A DNA stretch of 64,000 nucleotides from Bostrychus sinensis (taxonomy: Eukaryota; Chordata; Actinopteri; Gobiiformes; Eleotridae). A program made the position numbers and the translations under genes. The first letter of the stretch is position 1. Each line of letters begins with the position of its first letter. The stretch spans positions 22,161,500-22,225,499 of the forward strand of contig CM036250.1 of the NCBI GenBank assembly GCA_020698575.1, read 5' to 3'. Of the stretch, positions 1 through 12,088 are shown one piece after another. The notes under the pieces were generated by a model. The model searched no databases. It saw nothing but the letters and a program-made list of their open reading frames with translations, and was not told where the DNA came from.

Positions 1-86
1 TTGTATTCATTGTTGACAGCAAAATAAGAATTTAATTGTACAGGGAAGTGTTGCTGTGCATGTAAACACTTTGTATATTTTGTTAG

Positions 87-1286
87 ACTCTGGAGGAAGC
101 CTTTGACAGTGGCTACAAAGATGCAATTCATTTCCTTTTGAGAAATGGTGAGTCAAAACCCTAACTAATTAAATGAGTTGATGCGCAGACTTGATCAGAC
201 CTAATTCTCAAATTTCTCTTTTTCCTTGCATGAAGATCTTGCTCCATATTTGATATTACACAAGATACCCCACACAAAACCTCATCTGGAGCCTATTAAA
301 GGAGAAGATGAAGAGATGAAGAAACGGGACAGTGAGGCCTCCCTGGCTTTATTCACAGATGACAGAAAGAGCCATAAGGAGGAGGATCGAATCCAAAAGC
401 AGACCATAATGCATTTGGACTTTATAGAGAAGGGTATAACTGTCACACACACTAGCAGTGCCGAACAATTGCTGTATTTTGACCTCTTCACACTTGTTAC
501 AGTCCTGCTGAGCTACCTGATGACTAATGAGAACTTGTTGGGGATGCCTGTCAAAATCTTCTCCTACCTCCTCCTACCTATCCTGTTGACATTCTTCACT
601 ATCCTCCAGAGCTGGCACAGGTAATGTCCTAAATATACAATGTTGCCTCATAATATTTTATCACTATAAATGTAATAATTACTTTGCATTTTGTGATGTC
701 CAGACTGCGGCTGTGGTTCTGGGAGTCTCCACAGTGGATAATTTGGACTTGGGCAGGCCTCGGACATTTCATTGGCTTCTTTTATGACATTTGCATCTGT
801 ACCATCAAAAAAAATATCAACGACAGGTAAATCTGTCTTTAATTTTTTCATCTTAACACTTCTGTGCGTCCTAATGAAGGCAGCACTGCTCTGTCTTCAG
901 TAGTAAGTAAAATACATCTAAATGCATTCCCTTACAATAGAACTTCACTCGTCATGCCAACTTTTTAAAATTTATTTTATTTATTATTCCTATTTTTAGT
1001 ATCCTAGCCCTACTGAAGTAAACTGAGCTCCCCATTAGTGGTTAATTCTCAGATATAAATAATTCAGCAGATAGACATTATTCAGCATGTACTGATTATT
1101 CTGTGTTTTAGGGTGAAGCATATCACGTTGCTGTTTCAGTGGCTCAGCATTCAAACGGAATTTAATGGTGCTCCACAAAAGAGGAAGCTCTTCAGTCCTA
1201 GTGCCAATACGTCAGTATTCTCTAAAACTAATGTTCTACCCAAATCCTCCAAACAACTTTCCACGGAATATAAAAAACTGGATTAA
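87..1286 (+). CDS. 3' end of an unidentified multi-pass membrane protein gene (four exons)
   Basis: Four exons join in one frame: 87-147, 236-620, 704-826 and 1112-1286, with the stop TAA at 1284-1286. Every junction has GT and AG signs: donors at 148 (GTGAGT), 621 and 827, and acceptors ending at 86, 235, 703 and 1111. Phases agree throughout. The visible 202 or so residues begin TLEEAFDSGYKD, followed by a charged Lys/Glu-rich stretch. Two hydrophobic segments lie at the end of the second exon (around LLYFDLFTLVTVLLSYL and FSYLLLPILLTFFTIL) and a third in the next exon (around WIIWTWAGLGHFIGFFYD). A basic, Ser/Thr-rich tail (PQKRKLFSPSANTS) closes the protein. I do not recognise the family. 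The N-terminal exons lie outside the window. The gene runs opposite to the potassium channel genes and is tail-to-tail with kcna10. Confidence 0.75.
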
Positions 1287-1924
1287 AGAAATAGTCAGTG
1301 TGTTACATGCTTCTCCTTGTGTTTTACTATCAGAAGCCTGTGGTTACCATTGGTTTGTCAGCTGACTTGAGTGCATGCATTTAACCAGTAATGAGTTTCT
1401 ACAAATTGTTTTTTCCAAACCTCCAGAGAAACTTCACACACAGAAACCCTTGTGGTCAGGGTAGAGTCGGGATCTTGGCTGCAGGGCGTACTTCTAAAGT
1501 GTTGCTAATGGAGGTAATATCTAGTCCTGTGATGTCCCACTGCAACACTGAACTCATTCAAAAACTAAATCTGCTTCCATAAAAAACATTACCAATTTGA
1601 CGACACCTCTTAAATTATTTGTGTTGAAGCTTATTATTTCATTTCTGGCATATCCCGAAGTGACACTGGTTTGAGGAAATGTTCAGATCAGTCAATCAGA
1701 TAAGGCCAGAGGTGTCTGAGCATAACATTGTTAGTCATTACCACAGAAGATGTCTTGTCTTTAAGCTTCTTAATGTTCAAATCTGGAAAGCAATTATAAA
1801 TATATTTAATCATTATATAACATACAGTACAATGAAGAGTCTACAGTATGTCCTGCATTGTATTTATTGTTATTGTAATGTCTTGCTAAGATACTGTTAT
1901 TAATGTTTTATTATTGATAGCTGT

Positions 1925-1930
1925 AATAAA
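1925..1930 (+). terminator. Candidate polyadenylation signal of the left-edge gene
   Basis: AATAAA lies about 640 bases after the stop codon of the left-edge membrane protein gene and is the first clear canonical signal on that strand. Inference only. Confidence 0.35.
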
Positions 1931-4550
1931 GTTTGCATGCAATACCATAATTCACTTATTTCTTAAAACCAACTTTGCATATCCAGACACAATATAGTGG
2001 TTATTAAGTTTTATTTAAATATAATGTATTCAAAGTGTGTTAAAAAATAAGATATATAAAAGAAGATAAACAGGCAACAACATCTAATATTAATTGAAAC
2101 CTAACAGTTATAACAAGCACAGAGCCATATCCAAGTTCATGAAGCCTACTCACCACAAGATAGAGCAATTCCAATAAGGTTTTTGTTTTCAGGACAGGAA
2201 ATCCAACTTGTCCCAATGCAATTGTGGAGATTTACTGTATTGGGGATCACTTTTGACACACATAGGTACATAGGCTTCTTGATCACTATTGAAAAGCAAA
2301 AATAAAAATGCAATACTCTTGACATTTACGCAGCAATGAACTTACAATATTTATCCAATGAAATAAAATAGGAATGCTTTACTGTATTTTTATTTTTCTT
2401 GTATTTTTATTTTTTTTAAATGTTATTGTTTTTTTCTCAGTATGTGTGTATGTGTATATCTGTACGTGTGCTCTATTCTTCTTTAATTTCTTGGTCTATA
2501 TGTTAGTAATCATTAATAATCATTCTTTATGCAAACTTAATTATGTAATAACTTTTGACAAAAAAAAAAAAAAAAGAAAGTACATAGGCTACTAGCACCA
2601 AGAACTAACAAATACAACCATACAAAAAAGATGAAGCAACTGTAGAGGCCAAATTGAGTTGAACAATTAAATGTAAAAGTAAGTAAATTCCTATGATTAA
2701 ATGACTCGTATGATGTATGGTGTATGTGTCTTTATGTTGGAGCGTGTGAAATAAGGAGGTCAGGTTTGAATTAAACTTGTTAACTCTTACTTATGTGAAC
2801 TGTGCAACTGTGAACTAACTGTGGACCAAACAATAAAAATATATTTATACACTACAAGCCCACAGTTTGGTGACATTTTTGTGAGTGTTTTTTTCCCATT
2901 CATTTTCACAAGCAAGCAAACTAAAAGTTAAATATAATATTTGTAGATACCAAAAGCAATGCTTATATAATTTTATTTGCTAAAGTGAACTTATTAAAGT
3001 AGGATTTTTGGTGACTGATGGATTCAAACAGAGCATACGCTGACAAACTACCATTTCTGTAATTTGTCCAGTATAACAAAAATTCAGAAACCTATATTCT
3101 TTATTCTTTAGCTTGTATGTTATAGGCCTGTATGCTAATTGCTACACTACTCACTAATCTTTTCTAATCAGGCTCTGACATTACGAAGATGTAGTCAACT
3201 GTTTGTTAGCAGCCATAACAATCTTCATAATTTGCTATATTTGGTGGCTGCTTCACTGAAAATGTATGAAGTCTGTTTAGCTTATGGCACCGTTCTTTAA
3301 ACACAGCTTTATTATCTATGAACACTAATACTAAAGCTTTGGGACATAATGCACCCGATTTAAAACACATAGACCTACATGTCATTAAATTAATTACTGG
3401 ATATTTTATTTTGGCCATTTGTATTTCCTGTCCATCCCCAGTGTTATTTGGCACTGAGCTGGAAGAGACCATTTGATCACCGTACCACATGTTCTTGTCC
3501 ACACAGCTGGCCTATTACCTGTGCAGTGATCCTCTTATATAACAACTATGGGTGGATCATGGGATAACCCACACATCTGCTGCCGCAACACACCAGCCAC
3601 TGATCTGGCCAGTCAAGGGCCGAGCAGCTGGTTTAGGCAGATTTTTGGTGGTTGCATGACTAGAGTTCAAATATTCATGGGGCTTAAATGAGGACAGTGA
3701 TTAAGTTTAGAAAGATCTATCTCAGTTCTTCTCAACTAAGGCATTAAATATTGATTAAAATGAGTCTAAAATTAGATTGCTCTCTGCTTCCTGTTGCTCC
3801 GGCGACGATGCCTGAGAGTGCATGACCTTTTCTGTAATCTGCTTGGCAGCTTGGCAAATTTAATGTAATTAAGATGGCTTGGCACACAGGCTTGTTTGAT
3901 TTTTGAGTTGTTTATTCAAATTTTGGGAACTGAGAGTGAAAACTGTAACGGGAAGATTTGGCTGATTGCCGCCATGTTGGTCAAAGAGGTGTCATGAACC
4001 TAACTCCCTGATTTAAACTTTAAACTTTAAAATTTATTTTTTAGATTGTGGGTATTGCTTACAGAATGTTATGTGTGCAGTAGTGAGAGATGTGCAATGG
4101 AAAAGAGTTGTGGGAGAAAATGTACCAAAGCTTATCAAACCTATATTACTTACTTAGCCTTTAGCTTATGCTAATATGCTATTTGCAGCCAAAAGCTAAA
4201 CATCAATACAGTTGCTTATGTTTTTCAACTAAATATAATATTGATTGGTTGCCAGTTGCCAAAACCGTCTTGAGTATTTCCAATTTGCAATATCAGTGTG
4301 TCAGGACCTATACACACATATGTGTGTGGGGTCACAGGGGTGATGTACAGACAAAATCCTTTTCCCAAAATGCCTAGAAGCACAGTGCAAATTATTTCTG
4401 ACTAACCAAATTGTGTAACTGTGTGTGAGGTCAGCGCAGGTCAGAAGCCCATGTGCATGGGCAGGACACCTTGTTTGTCTATTTAAATGGTTAATCTGCA
4501 GGAACAGATTATACCATCACACTCCCATCACAGTTTAACAGATGTTGTTG

Positions 4551-4583
<33 letters not shown>

Positions 4584-5089
4584 CAGTGGACATCTCTTAA
4601 ATGTTCTAATGTCTTTATGCGGGACCCCATGACCTTACTTACGCTACAGTATATCTTTCTTTGAAACTAAACATTAACCATAATTTTTTCCAAATAAACC
4701 ACTGTGACATTGTTGTATTGGAGTTTATTTTGATTCCGTTCCTTCTGCATTTTGAACTTGCCTTTTTTTAACCCAATGAAAAATGCCTTAGTCAACTGAA
4801 CCTTATGTTGAACTACTGCTGTTTATACCTTGTATGGTCTTGGGTAGTTCAAGTGGAAGTGGAGTCAATTTCAAGAACCTATTTTTTTTTTTTTTTTTGT
4901 ACAAAATGTTATTTACATATTTCAAGTAGGGACTCAATGCCATCCTGAAGTCACATTAACTGTATTTATCTATTTACATAGAAACTAGAACCACTTGGAC
5001 AGCCTTCTTCAAAGTATTGGCTCTGTCTTGCAATGGTAAAGATATAGTGCTCTACTAAAGGGTTAAAAGGTATCCATTGAGCCCCACAG
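1931..5089. other. Gene-free AT-rich stretch
   Basis: No ORF here looks coding. There are A-runs at 2561-2575, a 29-base T run at 4553-4581 and another T run near 4881-4898. The part at about 3790-3960 is less AT-rich and not visibly repetitive (it holds a TAATGTAATTAAG block and TTGGCA repeats). It could be a conserved non-coding element, but I cannot test that. Confidence 0.4.
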
Positions 5090-5225
5090 CCAAGTATGTC
5101 ACAATGGTAAAGAATCAACTAAAACAAATAATTAGTTTCTTTACTGGCCCCTTGTGGTTGGAGTTAGTATCTTTCACCACATCTGAGAATGGTACAAGAT
5201 TCCTAGATCCAAACTGTGGTTCAAA
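5090..5225 (-). repeat. LINE-tail-like repeat (family B), reverse orientation
   Basis: Read on the minus strand this matches the other family B copies at 53.9, 55.7, 60.2 and 61.7 kb: a GGATC-type start, a 'CATTCTCAGAT' block, ACTCCAACCACAAGGGG, then CAGTAAAG and a 'GATTCTTTACCATTGTGA' block. From memory, these blocks resemble the 3' tail of RTE-type LINEs common in fish genomes. Confidence 0.5.
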
Positions 5226-5339
5226 TTGACACCAACAAAAAGATTAAAACAAGCAGGCACAAGCAGTGATAAAGGGCCCTTGCACCCCTGGCAATTTCAG
5301 AAGGGCATGCTTCAGTGGGAGGGCCACATCACCAAACCC

Positions 5340-5570
5340 CGGCTGGATTTGAAGCTTATGCCCAAGTATCGAGCTATGACAAACTATTGACTTATCTCAC
5401 AAGTTTGGGGCGTGGTTATGCTAATATAGTGGGAAATAGGGTGTGGTCCCCATAGACGTTTTTACTCGGGGACACATGGTAGATAACTGTATCCAATTTC
5501 AGTGGGCTATGACACATTTTTTCTTTGCTAATATGGTAATGGGCAGGGCGTGGTCCCCATTTACCTTATT
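5340..5570. repeat. Two degenerate tandem units of about 132 bp
   Basis: GCTATGAC occurs at 5373 and again at 5505. Both are followed at similar distances by 'GCTAATAT' and 'GTGTGGTCCCCAT' or 'GCGTGGTCCCCAT'. The units are imperfect copies of each other, 132 bases apart. Probably part of an old transposable element. Confidence 0.5.
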
Positions 5571-6673
5571 GTTCTCCATCACATAAGAGATGTGTGGAGT
5601 TCAGATATACGAGACATTATTTTTATCGTCATTTAGTTGTGTTCAGGTCATGAGGGCGAGCAAATGGCCTGTGGGTCATTTTTGGTCAGAAAAAAAAATT
5701 TTCAAGTTCCCAAAATCTACCTCAAATGGCAGCCTTGGCCTGATCACATCATAAAACTTTGAGAATGATTTTAACAACTGTAGATATCCATAATGCCCAG
5801 GTGATTTAGACAGAGTTTGGAGCCTGTCAGATCAAAACCCTAGGATGAGTTTGCTAATGTACAAGGGCTAGTTTTTTTTGGGGGGGGGTCTCACTTTCAA
5901 CCAAATGGCTGCCTTCCTGTTGGGTTATATTATATCCTATGATTGCATTTCATTTGTCTGCAATTTAAAAAATGTCTGGTCGACTCCCATAGGCATAATG
6001 TTATTTGATTTTCAAGGGGTCCCCATTGAGCCATTTTGCAATACTGTTTTTTGCAAACCTTATGTAAATTACATACGTACAATTTTGTGAATTTTTGTGC
6101 ATGTCTAATGACAAAAAAAAAAAAGCACTGCAAAATATATACAGTTACAATAGGTCTCTCGGACGAGTGCAAGGTGGACGAGTGCTCGACTCCTCCCCTC
6201 TCGCACATTCATGCTCGGGCCATAAATAATTTCTTTCTTGGCCCATTACTGATCTTTCCTAAAAAATTCAAGACAACAGTCAGAGAGTTTATTGTCATTT
6301 AAAAACACCGAAAATAATGTCCTACAATGTGAAACCGTAGTTTGCTTTCACTCACACAATATGAAAAAAGGTCCCAGCTTGACCAGCAGAGACAACTCAG
6401 AGACAGTTCTTGTGTTTCACAAACTCGGTCCACCCTAAACCTCTTGTGTCTTCTCACTGCTGCCTATATCTCTCACTGTTGTGGAACTTTCCATCAAAGC
6501 CACTCGTTAATGATGGAGCAACCCCATGCATCTTTCAGCACTGGGCAGGGATTTTCCACTGGGCAGGATTAACACTTTTTTCACATAATACTCTAAACTA
6601 CTAAAAGAAGCAATAAGATCTGTTTAACTGTCAATTAATACTTAATACTTAAAGAATTTTAGTGCAGAATGGG
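5571..6673. other. Gene-free stretch with short degenerate ORFs
   Basis: Overlapping small ORFs on both strands at 5878-6302 show no domain or consistent coding signal. The stretch contains a G run (5880-5888) and an A run (6112-6124), and appears to be decayed repeat sequence continuing from the tandem units on its left. Confidence 0.4.
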
Positions 6674-6953
6674 TAGGGGTGTGACAAGATTCCCATGTAG
6701 GTGAAAATCAGTCTCGTGATCAGTTTTTGTTTGCTCTTTACAGGGAGAAGCCAGTCAGTGTCATAGTTTATGGCACTACATTTGGCAGTATATATGTACT
6801 GCATATAATTCAAATAATAGAAGTAAATAGTTTTTTAAATTATACATTTTAAAATACATTTTTCATTAGGTTAAAATTCGTCTTGTTCTTGTGAACCCAG
6901 TATCATGTCTGTCTTGTCTTGTCTTGTGGAATTTGTGTCTTGTCACACCTGTA
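6674..6953. mobile_element. Short non-autonomous hAT-like element (MITE)
   Basis: The left end TAGGGGTGTGACAAGAT and the right end GTCTTGTCACACCTGTA are inverted copies with about three mismatches, 280 bases apart. The termini resemble hAT-type fish MITEs from memory. No transposase is present, and an exact 8-bp target duplication is not visible, so the copy is old. Confidence 0.6.
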
Positions 6954-7375
6954 ACAATAGGTTGTCTTCTTATTTCTGTTTTGCTTTACTCTTCATTATA
7001 GATGTGTTGAAAGGATAGCTGTACTCATTGAACATAAATAAAGTAAAATATAAAAAATGTATCATGCATTTCGTGCTTCAAAAGTCATCAAATGGGCAGT
7101 GCTTATAGGAACGGTAACTAAAACAACTTTTTACACAAACACAGGAAGTGATTGAGAAATATTTATTATTGATATTGGGTAATCCCATGGATCATTTTAC
7201 TGATTACAACTTTGAAAAGGTATCTGATGACGGTAATGGATTACAATTAAGTTGCTTTCCAAACCCAGTCAGGAATGCAATCGCACCAGATGCCTCAAGT
7301 CAAACTCATCTATGAACAAAGAAGGATGCATGGATTTTGTGATTTAAAAAAAAAAAAGTTTTATTCACTGATTGT

Positions 7376-7683
7376 CAGAAGTGGAAAGTAATTAGACACT
7401 CGCTTTACTTTGCATTTTTCTGAATGCATTTTCCAAAACATACGGTATACATAAGAAAAAGTTTGAGTAAAAAATACTTTTCTCAAGTACATTTTTAGAA
7501 TTCCTAAATAAGTAAAAATGCTTTTACCCTTGGGTGGTACAGCACTTGCTGTAGAAGTAGTAATATCAGTAATAGAAGTTGAAGTAGTACTACTCCAAAT
7601 TATTAATTATTATATTGATTACTTTTATTTCTCCTTTAATAATAACGATACTTTTACTACAGGTTTTGACTTCTCCCACCTGT
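7376..7683. mobile_element. Degenerate hAT-like MITE (CAGAGGTGGAAAGT family)
   Basis: Left end CAGAAGTGGAAAGTAA and right end GACTTCTCCCACCTGTGA are roughly inverted. The interior has the usual 'ACTTTTACT', 'AAGTA' and (TAGTA)-rich pattern, which recurs near 14.8, 22.3 and 62.4 kb. Confidence 0.45.
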
Positions 7684-8469
7684 GATCAATATTAATGTTG
7701 TTAAATGCTGTTCAGTGTTTTACAGTAACTTAGGATCTCCAATGCAGTATGAATCAAACTAAACTAACATACAGTTTCAATGACACAGCTGCTGTATGTG
7801 AGCTCTTGTCTAGAGTGGTTTACAATAGATTTAACAACTCTTTCCCTTTGCCACTGACTTTTTAACTTATTGATATCATTTTACTGTATAATTATTAAAA
7901 TGCTATAAATGCTCATTTCAATTATATTATAAGTATGAGGCAAATGATGAAAGACTTATTTGAAATGATGAAAGACAGTTGAAGTAAATGTGGGAGATTA
8001 TTAATTCAGTGTTTTCATACATAGACTACTTGTAAAAACAAATTAGTTTCCAAAGTGCACAATCAAATATACCTCTCAAACTATTCTGTCTTTTATTTGG
8101 TTTGGTTTGCATTGGTTTACTGGACTCTGAGTATCTACATTGATCATATATTTTGGGGATTGCTGACGAATGATTATAATTAATATTTGTCTAAGTTTGA
8201 GCTTACTTTTTAATAAAATATAATTTGTGTGAATGCAGTCTGGAGAACTTATCACACGGTAAAAGTGACAGTAATTCAAACATGTTTGATTGACTGAGGT
8301 CTGGTCGAGTCTCAAACACTTGTCTTTAAACCTCCCACACTAACAGATTTTTGGGCTGATGACTCCCTGCTACTAGTGTTAACTGCTCCAGACTCTGCAC
8401 AACTGTGAAATGTTGCGATACTGGGCAAAAAAAAAATGTGTGTAGTGTGTTCCCAGCTTCAGTGGTGTT

Positions 8470-8640
8470 GCCTATGGTTCTCAGTGTAAATTTGGGGTAA
8501 CACTTTTATACATCAAGCAAGGTGGGCGATTTGTCTTGCCCAAGGACACAATGATGAAATGCATGCTGGTAGTGGGGATCAAACTACCAATCTTGCGGTT
8601 AGTGGATGACCTGCTCTACTTACTGAGCTACTGCTGTTCT
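8470..8640. repeat. Dispersed repeat with TGTCTTGCCCAAGGACACAA core
   Basis: The 20-base core at 8532-8551 recurs exactly at 62626-62645. In both places it is followed by a degenerate block ending in 'CTACTGCTGT' or 'CCACTGCCCC'. The same core is common in fish dispersed repeats (memory). Confidence 0.6.
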
Positions 8641-10363
8641 AAGCTAGGCTAGGCTGGTAACAGGTTAAACAGTAAGTTGCCGTAAAAATATAGCAAATAT
8701 TCACCTTGTTATGTGAGCTATAAAAATAAAAGCACTGTGGCAGTCATTTTTCCTCACCTTAAGTAAAATGCATGTAATTAAGGACCACTGATTATTTGTG
8801 AGTACATCTCGTATTTCACTTGTAACCTACTTCCACAGCCTGTTGTAAGGTATCTGTGTGTCTGACAGTCTGTCAGCTGCGGTCAGGTAGCGTGTGAACT
8901 GTTTGCTCTGTCTCCTCCCATCATCAGCTTATCTCTCCTTTCTCTCTTTTCATTGGCATTCTCCATTTTCATTCACTGACCTTGAATGTCCTGAATTTCA
9001 TAGGGCCATGTAGTTCATAATGTGGGTCATAAAATTTGTTTTCTTGATGAGAAAGCTGTAAACATTTTGATGACAAATGCAAGACAAAGCTAGTTTTTGT
9101 TTGGCAGCCAGAAGGGCATAAATGTTTCACACTTTTGCTTCACACAGTTGTCAAATGACGCTTTAACTTTTAAAGTTTTTCCAATGGCCAGCACTAAACA
9201 CTAGAAAACAACTTACAATTCTCATGTATCTTTTACTTTTCCTAACCATTATTTATAGTGGGTAAAAACATAACTTTAATTCTATTTTATCACAGTTTTT
9301 CTCTGTCATTAGGTTAATGTTCAAAACTAAGCCTTATTTTGAGGGTTCAGGACTTTTGACTTAACTCTGACTTGTGGATAAAAACTCTGGCTTGGGCTTG
9401 TCCACTTATGTCTAGTTTGCCTTTTCAATTGACACAGAGACAGTGCTGCACTATATTTAAGTTTGGGCAAAAACAAACAACGTGTAATGTTCTGTCATTC
9501 AAAACTAATTTTTCAGTCCTCATGTCATTGTTTCACTGTATATGTGACTCAGCTTGTACATAGATTCAGCTTCAGATCATTTGGACTGGACTCAGACACT
9601 TTTCTAAGTGACAGACACACACTTCAAGTTCTAATGATTCAACTTAAACTTGACTTGGACCAGTTGTTGGTGACTCAGACTTAGACTCAAACACTGAGGA
9701 CTCAAGCATGACTTGGACTCAAACTGGTGGCTTGACTACAACAATGTCTTCAGCTGCACATGAAATGTTGGAAGTCCAGACAGTGGCATTACATGAAGCT
9801 AGCATCAGTGGTTAGCTCTGTGTCTGCTAAAGATAGGCCCTCTGTTTGGAAGCTGTCCAGTGATCTGCTCAGTGGACTTTTCCACATGTCTTTTTGATGT
9901 GACATCCATCTGTGTGTGCCACTAACATTACAGTGAAAGGAGAGACAAGTGACTGAAAGTAATGAAGAGCAACAGCAATGATGTATCAAGGCTGATGTCC
10001 CAAACCACAAAACCAGAACCTGACTTAACCATTGCATTAAATAAAACAACATTGCACCTGTATAACAGTACTTAATTTACTGAAACAATATCATACATTT
10101 ATACTCAAGTGGTATCATCAAGTACAGTGTAAAGGTCACAGAATCATGAAAATCATATGAACACAACAACCAAGGCTTTCACTTCTGCTGTATATTGTTG
10201 TACACCAGTGGCATTTAGTATGCAAACAAATATTTCAACCAGAATATGATGGACAGATGATATGACATGTGATCAGAGAGAAAACAGGAACAAATGATAT
10301 TTGCCTATCAAATAATGTTTTCATACAAACCTAGAATTAATGTTGCCAGTAGCCAAGGATATA
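8641..10363. other. Gene-free stretch
   Basis: Several ORFs of 63-87 codons overlap on both strands (9372-9684, 9789-10052) without splice signals, domains or signal peptides. Many 'GACTTGGACTCA' and 'ACTCAGACTT' phrases at 9350-9730 give it a repetitive look. I see no gene. Confidence 0.4.
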
Positions 10364-10853
10364 GACACTATATTGCCAAAATTATTTGATCACCTGCCTT
10401 TACATGCATATGACATCAATTCTTAATCCAAAGGGCCACCCTTTGCATCTATAACAGCTTCAGCTCTTCTGGGAAGGCTTTCCCCAAGGTTTAGAAGTGT
10501 TTATGGGAATTTTTGACCATACTTCCAGAAGCACATTTGTGTGGTCACTGATGTTGGACGAGAAGGCCTGGCTCACAGTCTTCACTCTAATTCACCTCAA
10601 AGGTGTTCCATTGGGTTGAGGTCAGGACTCTGTGCAGGCCAGTCAAGTTCTTCCACACCAAACTCACTCATCCATGTCTTTATGAACCGTGCTTTGTGCA
10701 CTGGTGCACAGTCATGTTGGAACAGGAAGTGGCCATCCCCAAACCTTTCCACAAAGCCTCTTTCCTAGATGGTTGATTTTCTACACCTGTGGCCATGGAA
10801 CACCTGAATTCAGTTATTTGGGTGGGTGAGCGAATACTTGGAAATATAGTGTA
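10364..10853 (-). mobile_element. Tc1/mariner element, internally deleted, with transposase remnant
   Basis: The ends are inverted: left GACACTATATTGCCAAAA and right (reverse complement) CACTATATTTCCAAGTA, each followed by GATCACC or GCTCACC. The minus strand, about 10600-10770, encodes a piece of Tc1 transposase: FQHDCAPVHKARF, then ELDWPAQSPDLNPMEHL and a stop. This contains the second Asp (HDCAP) and the third acidic residue of the DDE catalytic triad (DLNPME). The DNA-binding domain and the first Asp are missing, so the copy is inactive. Confidence 0.8.
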
Positions 10854-12088
10854 GATGAATTTTCTGATAAGGATAGACAGCAATTCTGGAGAGTAATGTA
10901 CAGTCCATTATTATATATGTGAGTGGAAAAAGAAGACACAAATACATTTGCTCTGAGATATTAAATACTGATAACATTATTGACAAGTATTGAGATTATG
11001 TATGGCAAAATCATCCCAATAAGGCACTCCATATAAACACATACTTTGGAGCCAGTCACACAGCTGCATACTGTCCATGCTACAGTTATCAAAAAGAAGA
11101 AACATACAATATCTAAACACAAGTCTAGATGTTAAAACCTTGGTAGAGTTTTAGTATGGATGGCTGTTCTTGTTCTTGACAGAGGTGTCCAAAGCAGTCA
11201 GCCAGAATCCAAGGTCAGGGTAGACTTTATTGTCCCTTCAGGGAAATATTATTTATCTATTTTTGGACCCATTTTTTTAATGTCACTGGGGGAACCTGTC
11301 AGGATCGGCTGGGCAGCTGAGGACCCTTCTCCAGATCTTCAACCAGGTTCCTGAAGGCCCTCTTTGGTCTGGCAATCAAACCTAGGACCTTGTTGCTGAG
11401 AGTTGACAGAGCTGACCACAATCCTGCTGTGTCACTAAAAGTATAGGCCAAAGACTGAATTTTACTTTTAATCACATGAAATGGTGAAACACACTTTAAA
11501 ATAGACAGTATGCCATAAAGAGCATAGTAAACAATTTTAGAAAAATAAATTTGGTTCTGTAAAAAATGGGTTACAATAAAATGATCAGGGATAAGACTGT
11601 GTCCTACAGTCTGTACCACTGACCTTAACCATACACCAGATCTTTCTGTCTTTTTGGATTAAATTAATATTGGTTGGTTTTGGCTTGGTCTCAGACATGA
11701 TACAAGACTCAGGACTGTACTATACTAACAGACTATCAAGTTAGTGTGGTCTGGACTATAACACTACCAGTACCACTGCAGGATGATAGAAAGCAGATCT
11801 GTTTATTTGTATAATAATAATTAGCCTGTTTTGTTATTTACAATAATAATTGCTCTGTTTTGCTACAAACCAACACCTTTAAGACCAAAGTTATATTTAA
11901 ACCAAGCATTTATTTTTGTCTATATTATATATATAGACTGTATCTATATATGTCTACATTGCTGTCAAACACTGTTCTCAGGAGGCAACTTTCATTTGAG
12001 GTAAGAATGGTATCATACAATAAACTTCTTTCATTTAAAAAATCCATTAGTTCCTATGACAATTACTTATGTTTTATTTCTTCCACAT
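10854..12088. other. kcna10 downstream region, with a weak repeat
   Basis: At 11225-11250 the phrase 'GACTTTATTGTCCCTTCAGG', followed by 'CAATCAAACCTAGGACC' near 11375, resembles fragments of fish dispersed repeats. The part next to 12088 is the probable 3'UTR of kcna10. Candidate polyadenylation signals (TTTATT on the plus strand, AATAAA on the minus strand) lie at 12073-12078 and 11909-11914. Confidence 0.35.
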
